Positions 9,097 through 16,958 of a stretch of 64,000 bases of DNA are shown one piece after another. Position numbers and translations under genes: made by a program. Within the stretch, counting starts at the first letter, position 1. Each line of letters starts with the position of its first letter. Below the pieces are notes generated by a model. It was not told the DNA's origin and ran no database searches. It saw nothing but the letters and a program-made list of their open reading frames with translations. Source of the DNA: Hyphomicrobiales bacterium (GTDB lineage Bacteria; Pseudomonadota; Alphaproteobacteria; Rhizobiales; JAJFHC01); contig JAJFHC010000125.1 of the NCBI GenBank assembly GCA_021775835.1, positions 35,936 through 99,935 of the forward strand. Reading direction: 5' to 3'.

Positions 9097-9264
9097 TTCT
9101 CTAGATCAGCTTTCCGGTTTGGAGGAACGTCCAACCGTCGCCGGTTCTGGTGCAGCACGGGGGCTTGCAGGCGTTGGGTTAGGCAGTTCCGTCTCCTGGA
9201 CGGCAGTCCCGGATCATGATGTCTGTAAATAGTGTTGTGTCGCGCAAGGAGAGAAGGATGGACT

Positions 9265-9290
9265 GGCAACCCGGCATACGCCGGGTTGCC
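9265..9290 (-). terminator. Intercistronic stem-loop after livJ-like gene
   Basis: GGCAACCCGGC and GCCGGGTTGCC form an 11-bp perfect stem with a 4-base loop, starting 10 bases after the stop of the binding-protein gene. No T-run follows. A partial terminator or an RNA-stabilising hairpin that raises binding-protein mRNA over permease mRNA is the usual explanation. Confidence 0.65.
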
Positions 9291-9299
9291 ATTGACCAC

Positions 9300-10613
9300 T
9301 TACTTCTTCACCCAGGACGGGACCTTGAATTCGCCGGTGGCGAATTTGGGCGGATAGACGACAGCATTCGTGCCATCTTCGTACCACTGGATCACGACCA
9401 TCGACGGGGCGCCGTCATCGTAGGGTGCTGTAATGTCGAACTTGATGTTGTGGGTGTATTCGCGTTTGGTCCGCGGCTCGATTTCGCCGGGCTTCCAGAA
9501 GCCGTAACGAAGCCACATCTTGCCATCTTTCTTGATGATGATGTCTTCGTTTTCCATCTCCGTGACCCACTTGTCCAAGGGAGCGAACCCACCGGCGCGT
9601 TCAGCGGCGGCAACCGCGTTGTACATGCCGTAATAAGCGTTGAAGCCGTTGAAGTGCGGGAACGTCGGACGGTCGTCGCCATATTTGGCCTTGTACTTTT
9701 CAACAAAAGCCTTGGAGCGGTCGTCCAGCGCAAACCCAACCGACGGGACCGGGCTCAGCGTGGAAATGCCACCACCGGCGCCGCCTGTGTCGCTCCAGTA
9801 TTCCTGGCCCAACGCGCCGACGTTAACGCCGGTCATGGCCAGCGGCACTTGTAGTTTCACGTATTGCGAGGAAACCACCTGGCTTTTTACCGATGAGATG
9901 ACGTAGATGAAATCGGCACCCGAGTTGGCCGCCTTGTTGAAGATTGGTGCGAAATCGACGGTGTTGACGTCATAAACAATGGTATCGACCACTTCGATGC
10001 CGGCTTCTGGCGCCAGAACGTCTTTCACCAGGCCGTGGATGGCGCCGCCGAAGGCTGTGTCTTCCTGGAGGATGACGACCTTTTTCCAGCCCATCTTCTT
10101 GCCCAGCACGTCCTTGCCAAAATCGATGTAGAGCGTGGCGAGCGCTTCATCAGAGGCGACGTTCATGAAGTACATCTTGTACTTGTCGTATTCCTTGACG
10201 ACCTTGTCGATGATGCCGATGTAGGACGTCCAGGTATCCAGTGTCGGTGTCCGGTACTCCACCATGCGGGGCAGCCAGCCCAGGGACACGTCGTCAATGC
10301 TGCCGGAGATGATGAAGTCGACCTTTTCGGTCTCGTTCAAATATTCATAGGCCTTGATGCCTTCGGTCACGTCCTCGCGGGTATCTGCCTTGACAAGCTT
10401 GATCTTGCGTCCGCCCAGCATACCGCCCTTGGCGTTGATTTCCTCGATCGCGATTTCAGCGCCCCGTAGAGTGCTGCGACCCGTGTCAGAGGCAAATGAT
10501 CCGATGAAGCCGACAACAACGTCGTCGGCGGCAGAAACCGAGTTCGAAAGGCCGACAGTCAGCACCAAGGCCGCCGCTGCAGCAGTGGATGCAAAGAGTT
10601 TATAAAGTTTCAT
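9300..10613 (-). CDS. Branched-chain amino acid-type ABC transporter substrate-binding protein (LivJ-like)
   Basis: The start is ATG 10613, preceded by GGGAGGAATT; this gives MKLYKLFASTAAAAALVLTV, a clear signal peptide with a probable cut after SVSAA. The 437-residue protein belongs to the periplasmic-binding-protein type I fold: GFIGSFASDTGRS, then GGRKIKLVKADTREDV near the N-terminus. It is longer than typical LivJ (about 370), as is common for amide/urea or aromatic-type members. It is the first gene of a probable livJHMGF-glxBCD operon and has a GntR operator 79 bases upstream. The ligand is unknown; an N-methylated amino acid or amine fits the context. Confidence 0.87.
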   Translation of the reverse strand: MKLYKLFASTAAAAALVLTVGLSNSVSAADDVVVGFIGSFASDTGRSTLRGAEIAIEEINAKGGMLGGRKIKLVKADTREDVTEGIKAYEYLNETEKVDFIISGSIDDVSLGWLPRMVEYRTPTLDTWTSYIGIIDKVVKEYDKYKMYFMNVASDEALATLYIDFGKDVLGKKMGWKKVVILQEDTAFGGAIHGLVKDVLAPEAGIEVVDTIVYDVNTVDFAPIFNKAANSGADFIYVISSVKSQVVSSQYVKLQVPLAMTGVNVGALGQEYWSDTGGAGGGISTLSPVPSVGFALDDRSKAFVEKYKAKYGDDRPTFPHFNGFNAYYGMYNAVAAAERAGGFAPLDKWVTEMENEDIIIKKDGKMWLRYGFWKPGEIEPRTKREYTHNIKFDITAPYDDGAPSMVVIQWYEDGTNAVVYPPKFATGEFKVPSWVKK

Positions 10614-10691
10614 AATTCCTCCCTTTCTTGCTTGCTGCCGGCCTTTGTGGATTTTGACATCCCAATCATTATTTTCTTCGGCGAACAGCTT

Positions 10692-10706
10692 TGTATTCAG
10701 TATACA
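10692..10706. promoter_or_regulatory. GntR operator copy 3 (TGTATTCAGTATACA)
   Basis: A 15-bp palindrome with one mismatch, upstream of the livJ-like gene. In reverse it reads TGTATACTGAATACA, the same half-sites as the other three copies. It probably controls the long importer operon. Confidence 0.75.
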
Positions 10707-10828
10707 ACCGCCTTTTCGAATTACCATGAGGCCGGCGCCAAGTCAATGAAACTGAGCCTGGCGTTATACGTCGGTTTGAATTTCGGACGCTGTAAGACAA
10801 TGGAATGCGCAAACGTCCGGCCCGTTGC

Positions 10829-11239
10829 TCAGGCTGTATCGATGTTTCCGTCTTCGTCGTGGATCACAGCATCCACTTCGATTTCTATCATCATTCCGGG
10901 CGTTGTCAGGCCGGCTTCGACACCGGTTGTGACAGGGTCAATTCCGGCAAATATCTCCCCGTGGGCCCGAACAAAATCGCCGCCGCCCTTGATGTCGGAG
11001 AAAAAGGCACGCGTGCGTACCACGTGACGCAACTCGGCACCGACGGACGCGAGCGCTTCTTCAATCCGCTTGAAGATGAAATGGGTCTGGGTATAGGTGT
11101 CGCCGGGCGCATGGAGCTTGCCGCTGGGCTCAACCGCCGTGGTGCCCGCCACATAAACGAAGGGTCCCACGCGTTTGGCCCGGGAATAGGAGCCGATTTT
11201 TTCAAACCGCCCGCCACCTGACACCGTCATCACAACCAT
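10829..11239 (-). CDS. RidA-family (YjgF/YER057c/UK114) protein
   Basis: About 136 residues with the RidA layout: GPFVYVAGTTAVEPSGK near the N-terminus and VEAGLTTPGMMIEIEVDAVI at the C-terminus, where EIEVDA corresponds to the conserved VEI/EIEAIA strand. The canonical RidA arginine position near residue 105 is replaced by this variant segment, so deaminase activity is not certain. RidA proteins hydrolyse reactive imines/enamines; the imine-producing amine oxidase of the same regulon makes that role attractive. The start is uncertain: ATG 11239 touches the operator and ATG 11230 is an alternative. Confidence 0.8.
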   Translation of the reverse strand: MVVMTVSGGGRFEKIGSYSRAKRVGPFVYVAGTTAVEPSGKLHAPGDTYTQTHFIFKRIEEALASVGAELRHVVRTRAFFSDIKGGGDFVRAHGEIFAGIDPVTTGVEAGLTTPGMMIEIEVDAVIHDEDGNIDTA

Positions 11240-11253
11240 GTATACTGTATACA
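11239..11253. promoter_or_regulatory. GntR operator copy 4 (perfect palindrome)
   Basis: A perfect copy of TGTATACTGTATACA lies between the divergent RidA and GntR genes, 25 bases before the regulator's start. The position supports autoregulation by that GntR protein. Confidence 0.82.
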
Positions 11254-11277
11254 CCAGACAGGAAAGAGTTGAAAAGA

Positions 11278-11934
11278 ATGTTTAAGCGCGTGCCCGATAT
11301 ACAGCCCCGATTGGCCGACGACGTCTACGAGCAAATTCTCTCGGCCATCGTCAACGGGCAGATCGCACCGGGCGAGCGCCTCATACAGGAAAAGATTGCC
11401 GCTGAGATCAATATCAGCCGCACGCCGGTTCGCGAGGCCCTTCTGCGTCTTGAACAGGAGGGTGTTCTGGAACTTTCCGGTCGCAAGGGATTCGCGATTC
11501 GCCAGATTTCGGAAAGTGAAGTGCGCGACCTGTACGGCGGTCGCGAAGCCATCGAGGGGTATAGCGCCTACTGGGTTGCCGCCAACCGGACATCCGAACG
11601 CCTGGCCGCCATCAAGGCCAAGGTCGATGCCGAACAGAACCTGAGCGAGCGTGACGTCGAAGCCGAGTTTGAACTCAACCGCGACATCCACCGAACCATC
11701 GTCGGGCAAACCGGCAACAAGGTGCTGCTGGATATGTTCGACAGCATCTGGGGAAAAGGCGTCTCTTTACTGCTGTTTGCCGCAACCCGCTCGAATCACG
11801 CTGCATCTGCACCGAATGTTCATGTGAACCTTTTCCAGGCGATTAGCACAGGGTCCCCCGAAGCTGCTCAAGCGGCCATGATCGAGCATGTTCGTGAGGG
11901 TTTATCAAGTCATATCAATGGATTACAGATTTAG
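11278..11934 (+). CDS. GntR-family regulator with FCD ligand domain
   Basis: The ATG at 11278 is preferred over a TTG at 11269; AGGAAAGAG lies about 10 bases upstream. The 218-residue protein has an N-terminal winged helix (residues about 10-75) with SRTPVREALLRLEQEG, the GntR recognition region, and an all-helical FCD domain. NRDIHRTI and the later His residues before LFQAI and near IEHVREG are likely metal/ligand positions. FadR/FCD repressors bind short palindromes of this kind, and four such palindromes occur in the 11-kb cluster, one right before this gene. It is therefore the likely controller of the whole region. Confidence 0.9.
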   Translation: MFKRVPDIQPRLADDVYEQILSAIVNGQIAPGERLIQEKIAAEINISRTPVREALLRLEQEGVLELSGRKGFAIRQISESEVRDLYGGREAIEGYSAYWVAANRTSERLAAIKAKVDAEQNLSERDVEAEFELNRDIHRTIVGQTGNKVLLDMFDSIWGKGVSLLLFAATRSNHAASAPNVHVNLFQAISTGSPEAAQAAMIEHVREGLSSHINGLQI

Positions 11935-11940
11935 CTGAAT

Positions 11941-11961
11941 CGGTTTTTTAAAACCGGTTTT
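11941..11961 (+). terminator. AT-rich inverted repeat after gntR
   Basis: CGGTTTT and AAAACCG pair around a 2-base centre and are followed by GTTTTC, so this could end gntR transcription. The same GTTTTTTAAAACC word returns at 12082-12094 before the MerR-like gene, so it may instead be a protein-binding site. Confidence 0.45.
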
Positions 11962-12075
11962 CTGTAACCATTCTTGTGCATGTGCCATCTGCCCCGCCGA
12001 CCAACGTGATCCGACTCGAAACGGGGATCGTAGTCATTTGCCGAATCACACCACATTACTCTAAACGGGTTATTG

Positions 12076-12095
12076 AAAACCGTTTTTTAAAACCA
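12076..12095. promoter_or_regulatory. Repeat of the AAAACCGTTTTTTAAAACC motif, possible operator
   Basis: This site shares GTTTTTTAAAACC with 11943-11955 and lies 26 bases before the MerR-like start. AACGG at 12064 forms a further inverted half with AACCGTT. Two spaced copies of one word upstream of a DNA-binding protein suggest autoregulation. Confidence 0.45.
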
Positions 12096-12120
12096 TTTCG
12101 AATAACGTTGGTTGATAATC

Positions 12121-12561
12121 ATGGTGACAACGAGTGACGCTGCCGACCTTGTCGGTGTCAGATACGAAACCTTGCGCAACTGGCTCAAGAAGGGCCTGTT
12201 GGTCGACCGCCGTTCCGGTTCCGGCGGTCGTCAGCACAAATGGCGGGATTACGCGGCCACAGACATAGTCTGCCTGCAGATCACCCGGGACGCCCTTGAA
12301 GCCGGCGTACCCCTGGCCATCATGGTTGATATCTGCAACGACGCAGAAATGCTCGACCTGGTAGACACGGACCGGCTGCCGTCTGGCCGGCTCGGGGGCG
12401 GGCCGCAGGTCTACATACTGGTATGGAGCCAGACGAACGCGGAACGGTTCATGATCGTTGCCGAACCATCTGTTCTATCGGAAATCAAGCGACACCCCGC
12501 CCCCGTAACAGTTCTCAATCTGTCTCACACGATTCGGCAGGTGATCTCACGGACGCTATGA
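12121..12561 (+). CDS. MerR-like helix-turn-helix regulator
   Basis: From ATG 12121 the product is 146 residues. The N-terminal 70 residues resemble a MerR-type winged helix: TTSDAADLVGVRYETLRNWLKKG, then a basic GRQHKWRDY wing and LQITRDALEAGVPL as the following helix. The C-terminal half is a small domain I do not recognise; it lacks the cysteines of metal-sensing MerR proteins. The upstream region has two copies of an AT-rich palindrome. It precedes the ATP-grasp gene by 31 bases in the same direction, so the two may be co-transcribed. Confidence 0.7.
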   Translation: MVTTSDAADLVGVRYETLRNWLKKGLLVDRRSGSGGRQHKWRDYAATDIVCLQITRDALEAGVPLAIMVDICNDAEMLDLVDTDRLPSGRLGGGPQVYILVWSQTNAERFMIVAEPSVLSEIKRHPAPVTVLNLSHTIRQVISRTL

Positions 12562-12592
12562 GGACAGGTGTCCGGCATAAAGACGAACAACA

Positions 12593-13609
12593 ATGAAACA
12601 GCGCAAAGCCTCTGTCGATGCAGACGGAAATCTGAGCAACCGGCAAACCGTCCTCGATGCCTTTTCGATTGGGGAGCCGCTACACCGGAAACTTGCCAAT
12701 GCCATTATCACCCTTCGATGGCTACACAACACGAAGATCTTTACACGAACTGTCGGAGCGCCTCCCAACTATGTGACACCGCGGGCCTACACCGAGAAAA
12801 TGCAGTGCAGGAAGCTGTTTCATCGCAATCCGCTTTACACTGTATTCTGCAACAAGCTCGCCGCACGCGCCTATGCGGAGGCCGCTGGTTGTGGCCTGGC
12901 CTTCCCCGAGGTCTACTGGTGCGGCGAGGACCCCGATCAGATCCCGTTTGACCGCCTGCCAAAGACCTACATTGTCAAACCCAATCATCGCAGTGGCGAC
13001 CGCTACGTGGTCCGCGACAACACGGTCGCCGACAGATCCCACATCAGGGACCTGTGCCGGCAATGGCTGAAGACACCGTTTGGCCAGGACATGTGTGAGT
13101 GGGGATACCGTGATGTCGAGAGGCGCGTTTATGTCGAACAGCTTCTCGTAGCTCCTGAAGGGATGCCACTGCCGGAGGACTACAAGCTCCACATTTTCTC
13201 CGGTCGTTTTGAGTATGCCAAGCATATGTATCGGGACCACGACGATGGAACCTACACGACTTATTTCGATCGCAACTGGCAGCGGTTGAAGTATCGCTAC
13301 TGGGCTGGCTGGGCACGCCCTGACTCTGAACAAATCAAACCGCCGGGCAATTACACCGGCATGATAGAAGCAGCCGAACGGCTTGCCGGTGATCTTGATC
13401 ATGTCCGGGTCGATTTCTACGAAATTGACGGCACGATCTATTTCGGCGAACTGACGCTGTACGAAGGTTCCGGTTTTACGTTTCCCATACCGGAAGACGC
13501 TGTATTCGATAGCCACCCGCCGCGCATCCTGGACTTCCAGTTTGGCGCAGCGTGGCAACAGGCGCCGATGTCCCTGGCCGCAAAGCTTTGGAAGGTTATC
13601 ACCGGCTGA
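12593..13609 (+). CDS. TupA-like ATP-grasp protein
   Basis: A 338-residue protein with the features of TupA-like ATP-grasp enzymes: YTEKMQCRKLFHRNPL near residue 65, KTYIVKPNHRSGDRYVV for nucleotide binding, YKLHIFSGRFEYAKHMYRD in the middle and DHVRVDFYEIDGTIYFGELT with metal-binding acidic residues. TupA makes teichuronopeptide in Gram-positives; in proteobacteria such proteins usually sit in polysaccharide gene sets and may attach amino acids to glycans. No glycosyltransferase is adjacent here, so the substrate is unknown. Confidence 0.8.
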   Translation: MKQRKASVDADGNLSNRQTVLDAFSIGEPLHRKLANAIITLRWLHNTKIFTRTVGAPPNYVTPRAYTEKMQCRKLFHRNPLYTVFCNKLAARAYAEAAGCGLAFPEVYWCGEDPDQIPFDRLPKTYIVKPNHRSGDRYVVRDNTVADRSHIRDLCRQWLKTPFGQDMCEWGYRDVERRVYVEQLLVAPEGMPLPEDYKLHIFSGRFEYAKHMYRDHDDGTYTTYFDRNWQRLKYRYWAGWARPDSEQIKPPGNYTGMIEAAERLAGDLDHVRVDFYEIDGTIYFGELTLYEGSGFTFPIPEDAVFDSHPPRILDFQFGAAWQQAPMSLAAKLWKVITG

Positions 13610-13622
13610 GATCGGGCCTGTT

Positions 13623-13775
13623 CTATGCCGGCATCCACACCATACCATCGGTGTTTTCAGGTGGCGTTCTCGATACCGCAACGATGTCACAACCGGCAGA
13701 CACCAAGTGCTTGACCACCGCCGCACCGACTAGTCCCGTTGCACCAACAACCAGGATTTTCTTGTTGCTCTGCAC
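13623..13775 (-). pseudogene. Truncated NAD(P)-binding Rossmann (NmrA/epimerase-type) remnant
   Basis: About 50 codons translate to NKKILVVGATGLVGAAVV and ILSAGCDIVAVSRTPP-like sequence, the first beta-alpha-beta unit of an atypical SDR, with the GxxGxxG motif intact. The frame ends at a stop after MVWMPA, and no continuation is visible before the ATP-grasp gene. It is the 5' stump of a longer gene, probably cut by a rearrangement. Confidence 0.6.
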
Positions 13776-13976
13776 GAGGACACTTCTTAGTAGGTTGTGA
13801 TTGATCAACACCACGTTGGTTCGAGAAACAGACAGCCATGAAAGTATTCCGGCATTCTTCGGTTTGTCCACTACTCCGGCATGAAACACTGTTCACCAAG
13901 GCAACCGGGTCCGGTTGAACACCCCCACCTTTGATGCCATGTTTCAGGCCACGTCTTGCGTAACCCAGGAACTTCA

Positions 13977-16922
13977 ATGGCCGAGCCGGTCGAGATCACC
14001 TATCGCGCCTTCCTGTCGTACAGTCACAGGGATACGAAAGAGGCCGCCTGGTTGCACAGAAAGCTCGAGCGTTGGGGGATCGACCGTGATCTCGTCGGGC
14101 GCGAGACGGATGTGGGTGTCGTGCCAAAGAACCTGCGCCCGATCTTCCGCGATCGCGACGATTTTGCCGGCGGTAATTCTCTCCAGGATGCGACCATTGC
14201 CGCGTTGAAAGCATCCCGGTTCCTGATCGTCTTGTGCTCACCCAATGCGGCCGCCAGCGTTTATGTCAACGAGGAAGTCCGCCAGTTCAAGGCCCTTGGC
14301 CGGTCCCACAGCGTGATTCCCGTCATCATCGCCGGAGAACCTGGCGACCCGGATCTCGAATGCTTTCCGGCTGCGGTCAAATTCACCGTCAACGATGAGG
14401 GCCGGATCACAGACAAGCTTGCCGAACCGGTCGCCCCCGATTTCCGGGACATTGGCGATGGCCGCGACCGGGCGGCGGCCAAGGTCGTGGCCGGCATGCT
14501 TGGTGTGCGCTATGACGAGATTATTCAGCGCGAGAAACAGGCCGAACGGAAACGCAATCTGCGAAACGCCATCGCCGCGGCCTCGTTCTGCACGATCACG
14601 GCGGTCGGCGGCTATTTTTACTGGCAGTCGCTTCATCTGGCGACCCAGCAGGAGTTGAGCAAAAAGGAAATCGTCAAGCTCCAGGGCCTGGTCAAGAGTC
14701 TGCTGTCCACGACCGCCAATGCCGCGGAAGCGCCCGAGGTGGCAACAAACCTCGAAGAGGCCCTGAAGTCCGCACAGCGCCAGGCCAATACCGGCGACAA
14801 ACGCATGGCGCGCGCACTGGATTTGCTGGGCCAGGGCAAGGTTGCCAAAGCCGAGGAACTCTTCCAGGAGGTTGCCGACCAGAAAGCTGCGCGGATAGCC
14901 CAAGCCGAAAACAGCATCAAGAGAGAAAGAGCCGAGACCGCTGCGGCCTTCCGCAACCTGGGCGCGATTGCAAGGCTGGCCGATCCCAAGCGCGCCCGCA
15001 CCGCCTATACACAAGCCTTGAAATTTGAGCCTGACCATCCTGAGTCCCTTTACTGGCACGGGACACTCCATCTCCGGTCCGGCGACCTGGCGGCGGCCGA
15101 GGTCTCTCTTGCGCGGCTGAAGCAGGTATCGACGGCATCCGGAGACAAGCGGGGGATCTACCGCGCCGACCTGCGGCTGGGCGAGATTGTCAAGCATCGG
15201 GGCAGTCTTGAGGCCGCTCTCGAACACCAACGTCAGGCTATTGCCATTGCCACGGAGCTATTGGACGAAAGGCCCAGTGATCTTGAACGCCAGCGCGACC
15301 TGTCGGTGTCGCACGTCAACATTGGCGACGTTCAGAGCGCTCAGGGCGATCTCACCAGCGCCTTCACGTCCTACCAGGACAGCCTTGCAATAAGACAACG
15401 GCTTGTCGCCGCCGACCCCAAGAACACCGGCTGGCAACGGGATCTATCAGTCTCCCACTATAAAGTCGGTACCGTTGAAGTGGCCCGGGGTGCCCTCGCC
15501 CCGGCTTCGTCTTCCTACCGTACCAGCCTCGACATCAGGCAAAGCCTCGCCGACGCCGAACCGGACAACGCCGGCTGGAGTCACGATGTTTACGCCGCGC
15601 TCTGGCGCGTCGCTGATGTGGAGATCCGCCAGGGCACGCTGGCAGAAGCCCTGAAGAAACTCGTGTCGGGAAAGGCCATCATGGAACGCCTCGTGGCGTC
15701 CGATCCCGGCAACGCAGGGTGGCAGCGTGATCTTTCGGTGTCCTACAATAAGATTGGCGACGTCCAGAAATCCCTGGGCGGACTCACCGGTGCCCTGGCC
15801 TCCTATCGCAGTGGTCTTGTCATACGCGAGCGCCTCGCCAAATCGGACCCGGACAACACCCGCTGGCAGACCGACTTGTCGGTTTCCTACGACAAGGCCG
15901 GGAACATCCAGAAGGCGCAGGGCCAGCTCGACGAGGCACTAGCCTCTTTTCGCGACAGCCTCGCGATCCGGGAGCGGCTTGCCAAGTCTGATCCCGGAAA
16001 TGCCGGGTGGCAACGCAACCTGTCGGTTTCCTACAACAAGGTCGGCACCCTGAAGGTAGCCCAGGGCGACCTGCCCGGTGCCCTTGCCGCCTATAGGGAC
16101 AGCCTTGCGATAAGAAAGCGTCTGGCGGTATCCGATTCCGGGAATGCAAGATGGCAGCGCGACCTATCGGTCTCTTATGACAGAGTAGGCGACGTGCAGG
16201 CAGCCCAGCGTGATCTCGCCAGTGCACTGGCATCCTACCGGGACAGCTTGACAATCAGGGAACGTCTCGCCGCATCCGATACCGGCAATGCGGGTTGGCA
16301 ACGCGACCTTTCCATTTCCCACGAGAAAGTCGGCAACCTTCAAAGGGCACAACGGGACTTTACCGGAGCGCTCGCCTCGTATCGCAAAAGCCTCGCGATC
16401 ATTCAGCGCCTCACCGCAGCCGATCCCGAGAATGCCGGCTGGCAGCGCCACCTGTCCGTATCCTTTGAAAAGATCGGCGACATGCATAGTGCCCAAGGCG
16501 CATTCGCTGACGCTCTTTCATCGTATGGCAATGGGCTAACCATCAGGAAGCGTCTCGCCGACTCCGATCCCAAAAATGCCGGATGGCAGAGCGACCTGAT
16601 GGTCGCCTACGACAAGGTCGGCGGTGCCCATGAAGCCGCGAACCACATGGATAAGGCGCTGGCAACCTATCGCGAAGGGCTTGCCGTCCGACAGCGTCTT
16701 GCTGCAGCAAACCCGGAAAATCCGAGACCGCAGGCAAATCTTGCCGCCGGGCACGGAAAGCTGGGCGTCCTTCTGAAGAAGATGAGCCGCAGGCATGAAG
16801 CGCTTGAGGCTTTCAAACAAGGCCGGGAAATCATTGCAAAACTCGCGAAGGATACAGGTCAGGCCAACTGGCAGAATTACCTCGCAGCGTTTGACCGGGA
16901 TATTGCGGAACTGGAAAAATGA
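13977..16922 (+). CDS. TIR-domain membrane protein with eleven TPR-like repeats
   Basis: The start is ATG 13977, with AGGA upstream, giving 981 residues. Residues about 7-125 are a TIR/TIR_2 domain: YRAFLSYSHRD, RDRDDFAGG and NAAASVYVNEEV, with Glu99/Glu100 at the usual catalytic-glutamate position. A membrane helix lies near 196-218, then a coiled-coil-prone stretch and degenerate TPRs. From about residue 436 eleven tandem 48-residue units follow, each like GWQRDLSVSYNKVGD-x-AQGDL-ALASYRDSLAIRERLA-DP-NA. TIR domains can be NADases or protein-interaction modules; the repeats suggest a sensor or scaffold. No obvious partner gene adjoins it. The regular repeat DNA (144 bp units) is a target for unequal crossing-over. 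Confidence 0.85.
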   Translation: MAEPVEITYRAFLSYSHRDTKEAAWLHRKLERWGIDRDLVGRETDVGVVPKNLRPIFRDRDDFAGGNSLQDATIAALKASRFLIVLCSPNAAASVYVNEEVRQFKALGRSHSVIPVIIAGEPGDPDLECFPAAVKFTVNDEGRITDKLAEPVAPDFRDIGDGRDRAAAKVVAGMLGVRYDEIIQREKQAERKRNLRNAIAAASFCTITAVGGYFYWQSLHLATQQELSKKEIVKLQGLVKSLLSTTANAAEAPEVATNLEEALKSAQRQANTGDKRMARALDLLGQGKVAKAEELFQEVADQKAARIAQAENSIKRERAETAAAFRNLGAIARLADPKRARTAYTQALKFEPDHPESLYWHGTLHLRSGDLAAAEVSLARLKQVSTASGDKRGIYRADLRLGEIVKHRGSLEAALEHQRQAIAIATELLDERPSDLERQRDLSVSHVNIGDVQSAQGDLTSAFTSYQDSLAIRQRLVAADPKNTGWQRDLSVSHYKVGTVEVARGALAPASSSYRTSLDIRQSLADAEPDNAGWSHDVYAALWRVADVEIRQGTLAEALKKLVSGKAIMERLVASDPGNAGWQRDLSVSYNKIGDVQKSLGGLTGALASYRSGLVIRERLAKSDPDNTRWQTDLSVSYDKAGNIQKAQGQLDEALASFRDSLAIRERLAKSDPGNAGWQRNLSVSYNKVGTLKVAQGDLPGALAAYRDSLAIRKRLAVSDSGNARWQRDLSVSYDRVGDVQAAQRDLASALASYRDSLTIRERLAASDTGNAGWQRDLSISHEKVGNLQRAQRDFTGALASYRKSLAIIQRLTAADPENAGWQRHLSVSFEKIGDMHSAQGAFADALSSYGNGLTIRKRLADSDPKNAGWQSDLMVAYDKVGGAHEAANHMDKALATYREGLAVRQRLAAANPENPRPQANLAAGHGKLGVLLKKMSRRHEALEAFKQGREIIAKLAKDTGQANWQNYLAAFDRDIAELEK
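15281..16865 (+). repeat. Eleven tandem 144-bp coding repeats
   Basis: The tetratricopeptide-like part of the TIR protein is made of eleven head-to-tail units of 48 codons, each opening with a form of GGCTGGCAACGCGACCTG. Units four to nine are most alike, suggesting more recent duplication in the middle of the array. Confidence 0.8.
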
Positions 16923-16941
16923 ACGCCGGCCATTTTCGTGC

Positions 16942-16958
16942 CCTCGGTTTATCCGAGG
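16942..16958 (+). terminator. Possible terminator after the TIR-TPR gene
   Basis: CCTCGG and CCGAGG form a 6-bp stem with a 5-base loop, followed by TGTTTTG, 20 bases after the stop. It overlaps the stop of the convergent hydrolase gene. Confidence 0.4.

Noticed and set aside
14238..15230. A 330-codon minus-strand frame
   Set aside because: It is the complement of the TIR-TPR gene, whose domains and repeats are unmistakable.
15281..16865. The regular 144-bp array as a CRISPR or satellite
   Set aside because: The units are exact 48-codon coding repeats in frame with the TIR protein and have no spacers.
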